From assembly GCA_009617715.1 (NCBI GenBank), contig VTFK01000095.1, positions 496,001 through 560,000 on the forward strand: a DNA stretch of 64,000 nt, given 5' to 3'. The position numbers were made by a program, and so were the translations under genes. This stretch comes from Plectrocnemia conspersa (lineage: Eukaryota; Arthropoda; Insecta; Trichoptera; Polycentropodidae). Positions 13,340 through 23,527 of the stretch are shown here, piece by piece. How positions within the stretch are numbered: position 1 is the stretch's first letter; every line of letters begins with the position of its first letter. The notes under the pieces were generated by a model. The model made no database searches. It saw nothing but the letters and a program-made list of their open reading frames with translations, and was not told the origin of the DNA.

Positions 13340-13474
13340 GTAAGCGTAAGACAAGGTTGTTTTTTTTACCCGCTATGATTTTAGCATTTTAAAAAAATAT
13401 TTTGACAAATCATTACTGAAAGGTTACATAATTGAAACCTACAAGACGTACTAAGTAGCACTAAGAAAGATTTT

Positions 13475-14030
13475 ATTTGAGGGGCGGGGGAAGTGGTGGG
13501 GGCATTTGCCCCTACCCTTGAATTTAACTAAAAACAGAAAAAAAAGATTTAATATATAATGAAATCGAAATATTAAAAAAACGACAACTGGCTGGTTAAC
13601 TTTTGCTCTCCCCCCCCTGGAAAAAGCTAAATTGATATTCCTAATTCTAAACCAGAATTTCTCGGATTATCTTTGAAAGAAAATCTATAAAAAAACAGTC
13701 TCAAATCTACCTCAAAAATATTTTTTCAAATTTGTCATTTCAGTGAAGTTTTCCGTGGTGGATATATATTTTTACCAGTGAAACTATAGTTTATCTGACA
13801 GGTGCTACTAAAATTGTATGATTTCAACTTTTCCATACGTAGTAATATATACATTTACATACTTATTATTTATTTACATGCGATGTACAAATGTTACAGT
13901 GAATGTATATTTTTTAATGAAATTATATTTTCACTAGTGAAGTCCAAATGCATTTTCACCAATAGATACATATTTCAACTAGCGAAAATATAATTAAACT
14001 AACAGGCGCTAGTGAAATTCTACTTTGCTA
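13475..14030. mobile_element. Family B non-autonomous element, possibly hAT-like
   Basis: This stretch matches the insertion at 22196-22664 in reverse orientation over several blocks: aaaaaacagtct, a run of aatatttttt followed by gtcatttcagt, and atatatatttttaccagtgaaa. It contains repeated inverted motifs such as TTTTCACTAGTGAA. The left part has gggggcatttgcccc, a motif type seen near hAT ends, but no terminal repeats or target duplication were pinned down. No coding capacity. Boundaries are approximate. Confidence 0.55.
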
Positions 14031-14415
14031 TAAAATGTATATGTAACTCTGCGGAGTCTTATTTTTAAAACTCGCGTTAATTTACTTTCATCCATCAACA
14101 AGGAAGCAAGACAAGCGTAAAGAATAGGACCACGAAAAAGCCCTAGTTACGACCAGAAAGAATCACATAAATAATACGCAAGTGTAAATATTCTGTTTCA
14201 TTGAAAGAATATTTATTTTTTGCGAAACAATAAATCACCGAATTCACAAGATTCTCGTTGAAGTATACGACCTTTGACAATGCCCATCAAGCAAATGTTA
14301 CTTTCTAAAGGCGTATACCTATTTCGCTGTTCTGTGAAAATCTATTGGCTGGACGATCGCTGCATGATTATGACTCGTCAGCAAGTTTTTCAGCCCTTAG
14401 TATTTAAGGTTTGTC

Positions 14416-14636
14416 TCCAAGGAGAAGAAGGCAGTCACTCGAAGAGACCAGCAGACGCTCGTCCGCCCGCCGACAACATAATATCATGGACACTCGCACC
14501 AGAGAGGGATCAACTTCCTACAAAACCTACAAAACCTCTGAGGATCTTCCATCGACATCATCCCTCCGCCAGCTTCTCCACCACTGCTTGGAGAAAACAT
14601 CTCGCCATTCATCCTCTGTCGCAATATGTAACATAA
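14416..14636 (+). CDS. Candidate exon, Arg/Ser-rich with an LRQLL (LxxLL) motif
   Basis: The frame starting near 14411 encodes an Arg-rich stretch (PRRRRQS, SRRSSARRQ) followed by a Ser/Thr-rich part with SSLRQLLHHCLEKTSRHSSS. Codon use looks like coding sequence and is GC-richer than the flanks. LRQLL fits the LxxLL nuclear-receptor box, though such short motifs arise by chance. Possible acceptors are AG at about 14409 or 14420, and a possible donor GT lies at about 14627. It lies 1.1 kb downstream of the MYWQQK exon on the same strand, but phases do not match directly, so a further exon would be needed. The protein is not recognised. Confidence 0.3.
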
Positions 14637-14639
14637 TCT

Positions 14640-15230
14640 AATTATATTCTTACTAGTTACCACCAATTACAAAAATAAAACAAAGATGAGCACGGCAATA
14701 ATCATTAAAATTACTTAAAAATCATCTTGAAGAAATTCCCAGTGGATGCAATTTTTTTTTAATTGCAATTAAAATTTAAAAAATGCATATCTACGAATTT
14801 TGGGAAGTAAATTTAAATCATTTTGTTTACTTATCTTTAATAACAAACAAAAAAATAATCAAATAACAAGCAATATTCGGCTCCGAAAGAGTTCGAACAA
14901 TAAAACAGAAACCAAAAAAGAGAGAAAGTATTTGAAGAACCATTTGCATTGCTTATAAAATAAAACGGTTAAGAACCACTTGCATTAATTTTTCATTGCT
15001 TATAAAATAAAATAACTAAGTTATGATGGAAAACAATAAATAGATCTAAATACAAAACGTTCTCAGAAATTCAACAAATTTACTGAGCAATTAACCTGAC
15101 TTTCAAAGACGAAAAACTCATTTACAAGAGCTTTGAATAGGACAAAAGTCGCTACTACTGCAATCTATGCAGTTAGCAGTATTTGGGTTAAACGTTTTTT
15201 ATTGTAAAATTGTTTAGCAGTGCATTTAAA
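14640..15230. other. AT-rich intergenic or intronic sequence
   Basis: Nothing recognisable apart from a local repeat of taagaaccatttgcattgcttataaaataaaa-type sequence at 14935-15010 (two copies about 50 bp apart). Confidence 0.4.
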
Positions 15231-15235
15231 CCAGG

Positions 15236-15401
15236 CGCGTGTGGTTAGATACATTCCCTTTCGCTCGCTCGCGTGTTAGGTGACGAGAGTGAGTGAGAGA
15301 TAAGGGCGTGCGGAACGCATGTAACGCACGCCCTTATCTCTCACTCACTCTCGTGACTTAGCACGCGAGCGAGCGAAAGGGAAAGTATCTCACGAAACGC
15401 G
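15236..15401. repeat. Large near-perfect palindrome, 77-bp arms
   Basis: Arms at 15236-15312 and 15325-15401 are inverse complements with about seven mismatches, all in the outer part. The inner 29 or so bases pair perfectly, around a 12-bp spacer. Arms contain TCGCTCGCTCGCGTG and GAGTGAGTGAGAGATAAGGG. The outer arm resembles the interior of the Tigger-like MITE at 116-305 (shared aggcgcgtgtggt and ccctttcgctcgctc-like blocks), but Tigger ends are absent. Confidence 0.9.
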
Positions 15402-17372
15402 TCTAATTAAAACAGCTGGCAAATTTACTAGCACGTACAGTATTGATAAATTGATTTAATCACTTATGATAAAAATGACTTGAACGATATATCGGTATTT
15501 ATTTTATTAACAAAGGCAGTGAAAACATTTTTAAGACAAATAACACAATCTCAACATTTATCATATTTCGACTTTTTTGTAGCAATATTATTTAAATACA
15601 CATAAAAGGCTCTATAAATATTTTTATTATTAACATAAAAAAATGTTTTATTGTTCAATTATTTTTATCATTTTCTCGAGATTAATAATGCCGTCATTAT
15701 GAAAAATGGCAAATTTTCTCGCTGAGCCACTCAATATGTATTTTTAGCGTAATAAATACAAAAAAATTAAGTGTGGTAAAAGAAGTAGGGCATACATATA
15801 GCAATAATTTTTTATAATTTAAAACATATCAATAAAATAATCTATTGAACAATGATAGTCTACGTTATTCTATATTTTAATAAATACAAAACAAACAACA
15901 ACATGTGTTCCTTTCCCATAGTATTTATATTTTAAGGTCAATTTAGTACTTATTTAATGGTGTGTGAATATGTACACAATGATACATAATAAATGAAGGG
16001 CAAGGGCACGCTACGCACACAAACGTTAATACTGGGAAGTAGATACTTAAATTGAAAGATGTAATACATATATTATATTTTACTTTTTTTTCAACAATAA
16101 AATCTCAATAACGACTTCGCGAATATACATCAAATTTTTAATGCTGAATTTTATTGCTAATATTAAAAAAGTCCATTCTTTGTACTATTTTTTATTTGTA
16201 TATCTAGCGAACACGTAAACGTAAATGAGAAAAAGTTATAAACATACAACTTTTATTATTTACATTACCATGATTTCGTATTCATTATAATAATTTAATA
16301 ATTCATTTATAAATTCAGTCAACTGTATACATAATTGTATTAAATGTAATCAATCGATAATGTATAAGCTACTTATACATACTATGTTGTACATACTGAT
16401 AGAAACCGAGAATATTCTAAGCAAAGACATTCTGTTATTTCCATAAATATTTTTAATTGTTATATATAACATGAATTGAATTATTTGTTTACTATTTTAA
16501 ATATAAATATATATACTAATGAAGCAATTAATAAATACCATTTTATAATATAGTGTATGCTTAATAATTTATTTCACTATAAAGAATTTATTTTCTCATT
16601 ATATTAAGTTTTCGTTCAAACAATATGATCTTAAATTATAAAAGTATATTTTTAGTTTATTATTAAATCACACCTCTAGGCTGTAATTATCGGATGTAAT
16701 AAAATCAATATCATGCCTTGGAAATACGTTGAAGTAGTTTTTGAAAGTACAATTCCGTAATTAATATAGGAAATTCAATATTAAGGTTGCGGTTAACGAT
16801 GTGTTTAATTAAGTATTAATAATTAATAATTAACTTTGGATCACGATCTTATTTACTAACCGTTTAAATTCAATCGTGTCTGAGAAATCTAAGTTATGAT
16901 TAATATTAGCTCAGATTAAGTTTTCTTCTACGGTAGATGTCTATTAAGAAAATTTCTGTTCCTGCGTTGATAGATATTTATTTAAAACTTTTACTGTAAT
17001 AAAATAATTCGTCTAATATTGAAGATGTTCTATGAAGAAAAAAATGGTATATACTCGTAAATCTAATTTAAAGCTCCATATTCTCGATTATTATGAGCTC
17101 GCTATATATTCACGATGCGAAAAAACGAAACGTATCATTTTTAATATTTAATATGAGTTAGTGCTTCATTCATATATTTTTTAATATCTTGCAGAGAATT
17201 TTTCAAAGAAACGCTACATACATAATACATGAAGGAGCAGGAAATATCGCAAAAATTTATCATACACTTTTCCGGTTTGAATGTCTGCCATGTGCATAAT
17301 TTGAAAGCAAAGATGAGATAGGTTATAAGGTCATTTTCCTTGAGCCCGGGTATTATACCGGTTTGAACTTGG
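15402..17372. other. AT-rich sequence, no gene seen
   Basis: Low-complexity AT-rich DNA with scattered poly-A/T runs. No ORF, repeat family or motif could be supported. Confidence 0.45.
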
Positions 17373-17492
17373 ATGTCGATTTTACCTAAGGGAATTGACG
17401 AAAGGGTCGCGAGACCTTTCTGGGGAAAAACGCCGAAAAATCATCCCGAAACATCGAGATGGGATTTCCTTTTGAAGCTCTTAAAAATATGA
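17373..17492 (+). CDS. Small open frame in a GC-richer island, unrecognised
   Basis: A 39-codon frame with ATG at 17373 and TGA at 17490-17492. It encodes a Lys/Arg- and Trp-containing peptide starting MSILPKGIDERVARPFWGKT. The surrounding 17220-17600 segment is richer in G+C than its neighbours, which is why it is listed. No signal peptide, family or splice signal is evident. It may be a fragment of an exon or chance. Confidence 0.15.
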   Translation: MSILPKGIDERVARPFWGKTPKNHPETSRWDFLLKLLKI

Positions 17493-17929
17493 AGGCATGG
17501 ATGCAAACGCTGAACGAATCCGCCATACTTGATAATGGATTCTTTGAACTGTAACATAATCATGTTTAATAAATGTAGTAGCATATGCGTTCGTTTGGGG
17601 CGTGCTGTAATTATCCGCGGAACAGCAGAGTGGTTTTGTATTAAATTTTAGTACTATCTACTTTATCTTTTAATTAAACTTTGGCTAAAGTTTGACAGAA
17701 AAATTAAAAAAGTTTCAATCAATTATGGCGGAAAACGTGCTACGGTTAACTGATATCCGTAGATACGAAAACTTGAAAGAAAATAATTACAACAACAATG
17801 AGAATTACTGATTGGATTTTTGCAAATTATTTTATAAGAATAATCTCAATAAGTTAACAACAAATTATTATATAATAATACTTTGCTTATTATATAGATT
17901 TACATAATAATTAAATAAATATGAATATG

Positions 17930-18600
17930 AATACAAGGTGTGATAAAAAATACCGACAATTTTCAAATTTTTATTTTTTAAATTGCAAAACCGTTCCCAT
18001 AGTTACATCCATGAAAGATTTTGTTGTCCGCCCCATTTTGATTAGACGACCAATTACAAAAAGGTGGAAAGATTTTTTTAAACAAATTGCCAATGGCAGC
18101 TAGAGCAGATTAAAAACGGTCGTTTCGAGGACAAATCAGAATAAACGCATTATTTTATATCTTTAAGATTCAAGCCGGATACTTTGTGACTTAATCTGTT
18201 AAAAGTTTTCCCACGGTGGTATTCCATTTTACAAAGAAACCATTTTTCTTTACAAGCCGAATTGGATTTTTAATGATTTAATATCATAAGTTGACACAGT
18301 CTTCGGTTTACTTGATAATTTTGCCTGCATCTCCTCTGTGGTCGCAAAACGTTTAATTTGAAGGAACAGAAAAAAACTAAGGACATATATGGCTTCAGCA
18401 TCACAGCCGTGTCGTTTTTGCCCCCAAAATGAAAAATGATGAATGGTGAGCCGGCGCGTTATCGTGATGCAAAGTCTTTCAGTTATTTATACATAATTCT
18501 GATTGTTTACTTAAAATGGCCTCGCGCAAACGGCATAAAATAAATATTAATGGAAATTTTGGTGGGTTTTACCGTTAAATTCAAACGAAATATCAACAAT
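17930..18600 (-). pseudogene. Decayed mariner transposase, minus strand
   Basis: On the minus strand HDNAPAHH is encoded at 18466-18443, the conserved block with the second catalytic aspartate of mariner transposases. It is followed after a stop and frame change by IKRFATTEEMQ-like and C-terminal sequence toward 17930. The 5' half, with the first catalytic aspartate, is not recognisable. Multiple stops show it is dead. The low-coordinate end carries caaggtgtgataaaaaa near 17935, which could be a decayed terminal repeat. Confidence 0.6.
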
Positions 18601-19574
18601 GACATTGTCATTTGAATGAACTTGACATGCTTTTTTTTTTTAAAAAAATTGATATTTTTTTCAATATCAGAACCATTCATCGACTTCTAAGCCGCAAATG
18701 AAGAAATTCCAGGCTACTTTTCACGATGCTCATCTAGTGAAATTAAAATTGCTAATTTTTGTATAATACAATGTACTTAATAACGTAGTTTTTTAAGATT
18801 ATTCATATGTATTTAATTAAGGAATAAATTGATTTTCAAACCAATGCTTGTTGTGCATACTGAAAAAAAGTGATATTGTATAACAGTGTAAGATAAAAAT
18901 GCGAAAAACGACCGAAACAAGGTCAAATTGAAGGATTCAAATTCGGGTTGTTGTTCTATATGTGAATGCTCGTGTAATGAAAAGAGGAACGATGTTTTGG
19001 TGCAATTTCCTTTAGGGAACACCATTACGCCCCCGTCGTACCTCCACGGTCAGCGCTTCTCAAAACCATGCCAAAATAGATTAGGGGGTGAAGCACCCGA
19101 ACCTAATCGACTTATACGTATGCATCTATATACACAATCATAGAAATAGACTAATATATGGTCTAATTCATGTCATACACACGTATCAATATTAGTTACT
19201 CGTGTGAGTTTATTTTCGGAATGGATTTCAATAGACTATGAAAATAAAGATGTCCATAATTAGAATTGATTTCATATTTATAGATAATCACACACGATAA
19301 TAAATTGAGAGATGATTTTTTAGCATATGATTGTTAGCGGCGTAATTATTGTACTATCTAGTAACTTTTTTTTTTTGTGATATCTATATAAATATAGAAG
19401 TCGCAGCAGGTAAGTATAATTTTAAAAATGGCGATTGATTAATGATCCTGCTGTGTTCCTTTTATTGGTGTTAAGAATATCAGGTCAGGTTTTCTCTTTA
19501 AGCATAGCGCTAGTCTTTTGCTTATCTTAACAATTGAAAGATAACGTTACTGAAGCACAATGTGTTCCTAGTGT

Positions 19575-19615
19575 ATACCATTTTTCTTACACGTATCGTG
19601 TAAGAAAAATGGTAT
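19575..19615. repeat. Perfect 19-bp inverted repeat with 3-bp loop
   Basis: ATACCATTTTTCTTACACG at 19575-19593 is exactly mirrored at 19597-19615 around TAT. It could form a stable hairpin. There is no neighbouring gene to connect it with; a tiny fold-back element is one possibility. Confidence 0.9.
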
Positions 19616-20130
19616 GAACTCGAATCTCTAGAAATAAATGAGTTCTTGCTTACTGCGAGAAGCTTTCGCGAATAAGAAAGAAACATGTGGAACAATTTAT
19701 TCCATGAGATAATTATCTGGAAGTTTTATGGTTTAATTACACGAATAAATAAGAATGAAATTTTGTACATGACAATACCAATATTTTAACTGAGGTTTCA
19801 TTGAGTACAATTATATTGTTCAGTGGTAACAAACTGATTTTTGATCACACTGATTAATAAATTGATCCAAAAGACTTTTAATCCGCCACATATATAATCA
19901 GCACAATAGACTAGTGGTATAAGTAGGTGATTAATGCCTATTATATAATAATTATATTAATATTTTATAATTATATATTTCGTATAATCAAAGATTAGAT
20001 TTTCCTTGGTTTTTTTAAGCTTGCGGATAAATATCGTGATGAATAATTTATTTTATTAAAATCACGCTAGATTGTTGATAGTAACATCTATTGATTGTAA
20101 ACTATAATAATTGGTGTTTCACTACTGTAA

Positions 20131-20752
20131 TAGGGACTAGAGACAACCCGGGAATTAATTCCCGAGAATTAATGCCCCGGGAATTTAAAATAATAATCCC
20201 AATTTTACAAAAATATGTAAAGAGCGAATTTGATGTGTCTGGAATTTCTTATTACCCATGATCTCGAGATTTTGAAATTACGAAATTGCATTGAAAATTT
20301 AATTGATCTTGACATCGGGCAAATTTGGAATATATGGAAAATAAATATATATAATTATTCTTTATAATTATATATTTCATTCGATCAACACAAATCAATT
20401 TCAACGACTAGAAATAAAAAAAATTCAACTTTGTTGCGGATAAATATCGTGATGAATAATTTATTTTAATAAATCACGCATATTTTTTCCTTACAAAGTT
20501 AATCGTTATAAATATTTCGATTTAAAATTGTATTAAATTAAATTTAAATAAATATAATAAAGTGGTGTTTTAATAAATTTTTCACTACCTATAACACAAA
20601 TAATATAAGTTAATAATAATAAATTAATTAAAATTAATTAATAAGTTAATTAAAGTTAATAATAATAAGTTCATTTTTTTTTAACATAATTTTTTTTCAT
20701 AATTATACGAAAAATAACCGTGTTTCGAAAACCCGAGACTTCAGAATCCCTA
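20131..20752. mobile_element. Non-autonomous hAT-like element with 7-bp target duplication
   Basis: Left end TAGGGACTAGAGACAACCCG and right end (inverse complement) TAGGGATTCTGAAGTCTCGG form short imperfect terminal repeats. The flanks ACTGTAA at 20124-20130 and 20753-20759 are identical, a 7-bp duplication (8 bp is usual for hAT). CCCGGGAATTAATTCCCGAG near the left end is a subterminal palindrome of a kind common in hAT elements. No transposase frame is present. The interior segment 20436-20485 also occurs just outside at 20021-20070. Confidence 0.65.
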
Positions 20753-21409
20753 ACTGTAACGCATTGGGTTAGATTATGTTATGTTGCAACAGAAGATTTA
20801 CAATACACACAAGACATATCTATATGTTTTCTATCATTTTCGAACAGAGTTGCTACAAGATAAACGAACTCATTTATATCCTTTATATCCGAAAGACAAT
20901 TTGTCATTTCTAAGAAGTTCGTGCTTAATATTTTAATATAATATTAATATATAATATAAAACCATTTGTTACAATAACCGAACGCGAATAATAAATTGCT
21001 TTAGGTGAAACTTCCTTTCATGCATATTCTAGGAATTTATTTTACTGAATGTATTATGGTATACACATGTACATACATAGATCACACTCCTCGCTCTCGC
21101 GGCTAGATATCATGAAAAGAATTCATGAACCCTGAAAATAAAGAATTGGCGGAACCGTCCACAAAACGACAGAAGCAAATAATTGGAAATTTCGAAGAAG
21201 AGACATTCTTTTACGAATGTTTTGCGATATGTGCGTATGAAAAATTCGCAGATGCGATTTAAGAAAACATGTGCTTTGTGTACTTACTTATATGTGTATC
21301 AGTGAGTACAAAAATATTAGCCCAAGTTTGACTAATATATCAATATGTTTGTTATGTAACGCAAATAAATGTATATAAATTAATACAGTACATAATGTAC
21401 AGCCAGATG

Positions 21410-22836
21410 CACAGCGAGCCCTGGAAAAACAATGATTCCGGGCCTCATGACAAAAGTGGCAGTTTATATATTTTTTAACATCGTATTATAATAATAGATA
21501 CGAATTAAAACTACAAATAAATATAAAAATTAGCCACCGTGGCGTCATATGTTATGCGAAATATTTTAATTAGGTATTAAAAATCATTGAAAACATCTAC
21601 TCATAATATTTAGCTGTGTTTTCGTTGCTGCTCAGTGTTGCCATTTAGTTAATTTCCAGTCCAGGTCAAAAGCAATAAAATCGTGCCGTCGCAGTAAAAA
21701 CGCTAGAATATCAAGCGTTTATATTAAGACTTTTTATAACAATATTACGAGTGAGAATCGAATAAAGTACATCTAAACCAAATTTTGACCAATAGGAGAG
21801 CGCATAAAACAATTATCGCTTCTCAGAAGTCAAAAATCCACGTCAAAAGCAATAAAATCGTGCCGTCGCCGTCGCAGTGGGAACGCTCGTTACCGAGCGT
21901 TCCCCACTGCGACGGCGATTTTACACTGATTTTATTATTTCTGACGTGAATTTTTGCCTTCTGAGAAGTGATAATTGTTTTTGCGCTCTCCTATTGACCA
22001 AAATTCGGTTTGAATATACTTTAAACAACCCTTTTATATTAGAAGTTCATAGTAATATCGGTAAAGAAAGCTATCACATTTTTAAAAAATAGTGTAATAT
22101 CGAAAAATGTGAGATGCGATGTTTTTCCCCTAAGAGATGAGTTGGGTTAGTTTGTATTTTGGACTTAACCTTTACTAATGAAAATATAACTTTACAAAAA
22201 ATACCAATTCACTGTTACATTTATACATCGGATGTAAATAAATATTGATAAGTATGTAAATATTAATATGACTACATATAGAAAAGCAGCTGCCATATAA
22301 TTTATATTTTCACTGGTAAACATATATATCTACTGGTGAAAATGTATTCCGATATGATTTTACTGAAATGACATATTTAAAAAAATATTTTCGGGATAGA
22401 TTCCAGACTGTTTTTTCTAGATTTATTTTTTGGAATAACCACATGAAACTGAATGTATTATTTATTTATTTTGCTGTATTAAATCCAAATGTCAAATTAC
22501 TGACTAAAAACAATAAATTTAGTGCTGATGTTGATTTTTCGTTATTTCTTTGCTTCTGTCTTAGATATTCGATCTGAACTTTCAGCTACTGCTACTAATT
22601 TACATTTGTTGCATATTTTCTTTCATGTCCAATATTTTTTAAACGTTCAAAAAACAATCATTTGCAAACAAATTTTAACACAAACGGAGCCGCGTCAAAA
22701 AACTACAATCTGTCTTTTTGAATAATAATGTTTATTGTGAAAGTACTACCTAGAAAGTGAGTGCTTTTGAAGGCAGTGTTCCGCTCTTTTTATTTCCTGT
22801 ATGTATAAAAAGAGCTAAAGGAACTTATACCTGAAG
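21410..22836 (-). mobile_element. Family A fold-back element, near-complete copy A2, interrupted by family B
   Basis: Reverse complement of the copy at 61638-62712. It runs from a gggcctcatgac-type end at about 21413, through the TGTTGCCAT block and a hairpin core at about 21780-22000 with arms of about 100 bp around gaacgctcgttaccgagcgt, to about 22195. Sequence then departs for about 470 bp (22196-22664, matching family B) and resumes with aacacaaacggagccgcgtc to about 22836. This shows a B element inserted into an A element. No protein is encoded. Confidence 0.75.
22196..22664. mobile_element. Family B element nested in family A copy
   Basis: Matches 13475-14030 in reverse orientation (ttactgaaatgacat, ttatattttcactgg, a block near aacagtctgg on the opposite strand). 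It splits family A copy A2, so family B transposed after A. The open frame at 22368-22577 is repeat sequence. Confidence 0.6.
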
Positions 22837-23499
22837 CGATTCCCAAAATACACGCGTTAGAGCGCCACAGTGACGTCACGATGACATTTCACGCCGGCGC
22901 CGAAATCAGTTCCACAAATACTCACAGGCATCGCTTCATACGCCACTGCGATCACGGGATCAGTTAGTCATAGATTAGATGATGATTACAAGATATACCG
23001 AAATGAGAACAAATCAATACAATATCATTAAAAAAAAAGGTTAGGTTGTTTGGTTCTATAGTAAAAGTCGGCGCGAGCGGCAGCGAGGCGCCTCCAAGAC
23101 GACGCTAGAAATGGCGCATGCCGCCCTAATGCATGCATTATGGGAATGCGCATACCTGAAATACATCAGTATACTTTTTTTACACATATATTCTTGCTAT
23201 GATTTTTTGCAGAGTTGGGCCTCAGAAATGTATCCCCTCCCCACCCCCTCTAGGCAGGCCTGTTTGCAGCTCTATATTACTGATGAATTTGCATCTATCA
23301 AAAAGTGCAATATGTGCAAGCACACATTTAAAACCGAGATTTATGTTTCGCTTCAAGCGACTTAATTCCCAATTATAGGCATAGACTGTCAGGAAAATAA
23401 AAATATCTAAATCTCTTACAATGCTGGTAGATGAATAATTCAATGAAAAGCTTTACGTATGGTCAAATATTGATGGATACAATATAACTGGAAACAAAA
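22837..23499. other. Intergenic sequence with CpG-containing blocks
   Basis: Blocks at about 22855-22960 and 23065-23150 contain several CG dinucleotides and TGACGTCA (near 22871) but no supported gene. Part may belong to the Helitron ending at 23527. Confidence 0.35.
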
Positions 23500-23527
23500 C
23501 GCCGGTGAAGCCGGGTACGAAAGCTAG
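23480..23527 (+). mobile_element. Helitron-type 3' terminus
   Basis: The sequence GCCGGTGAAGCCGGGTACGA followed by aagCTAG/T ends at 23527. A short GC-rich hairpin just before a terminal CTAG or CTRR, with insertion before T, is the hallmark of Helitron 3' ends, and this exact style is common in insect non-autonomous Helitrons. The 5' end (expected TC) was not located, so the element's length is unknown. Confidence 0.65.

Noticed and set aside
18928..19143. 71-codon frame with several Cys
   Set aside because: It contains ttagggggtgaagcaccc, a small palindrome typical of repeats, and no recognisable zinc-binding pattern. Not supported as a gene.
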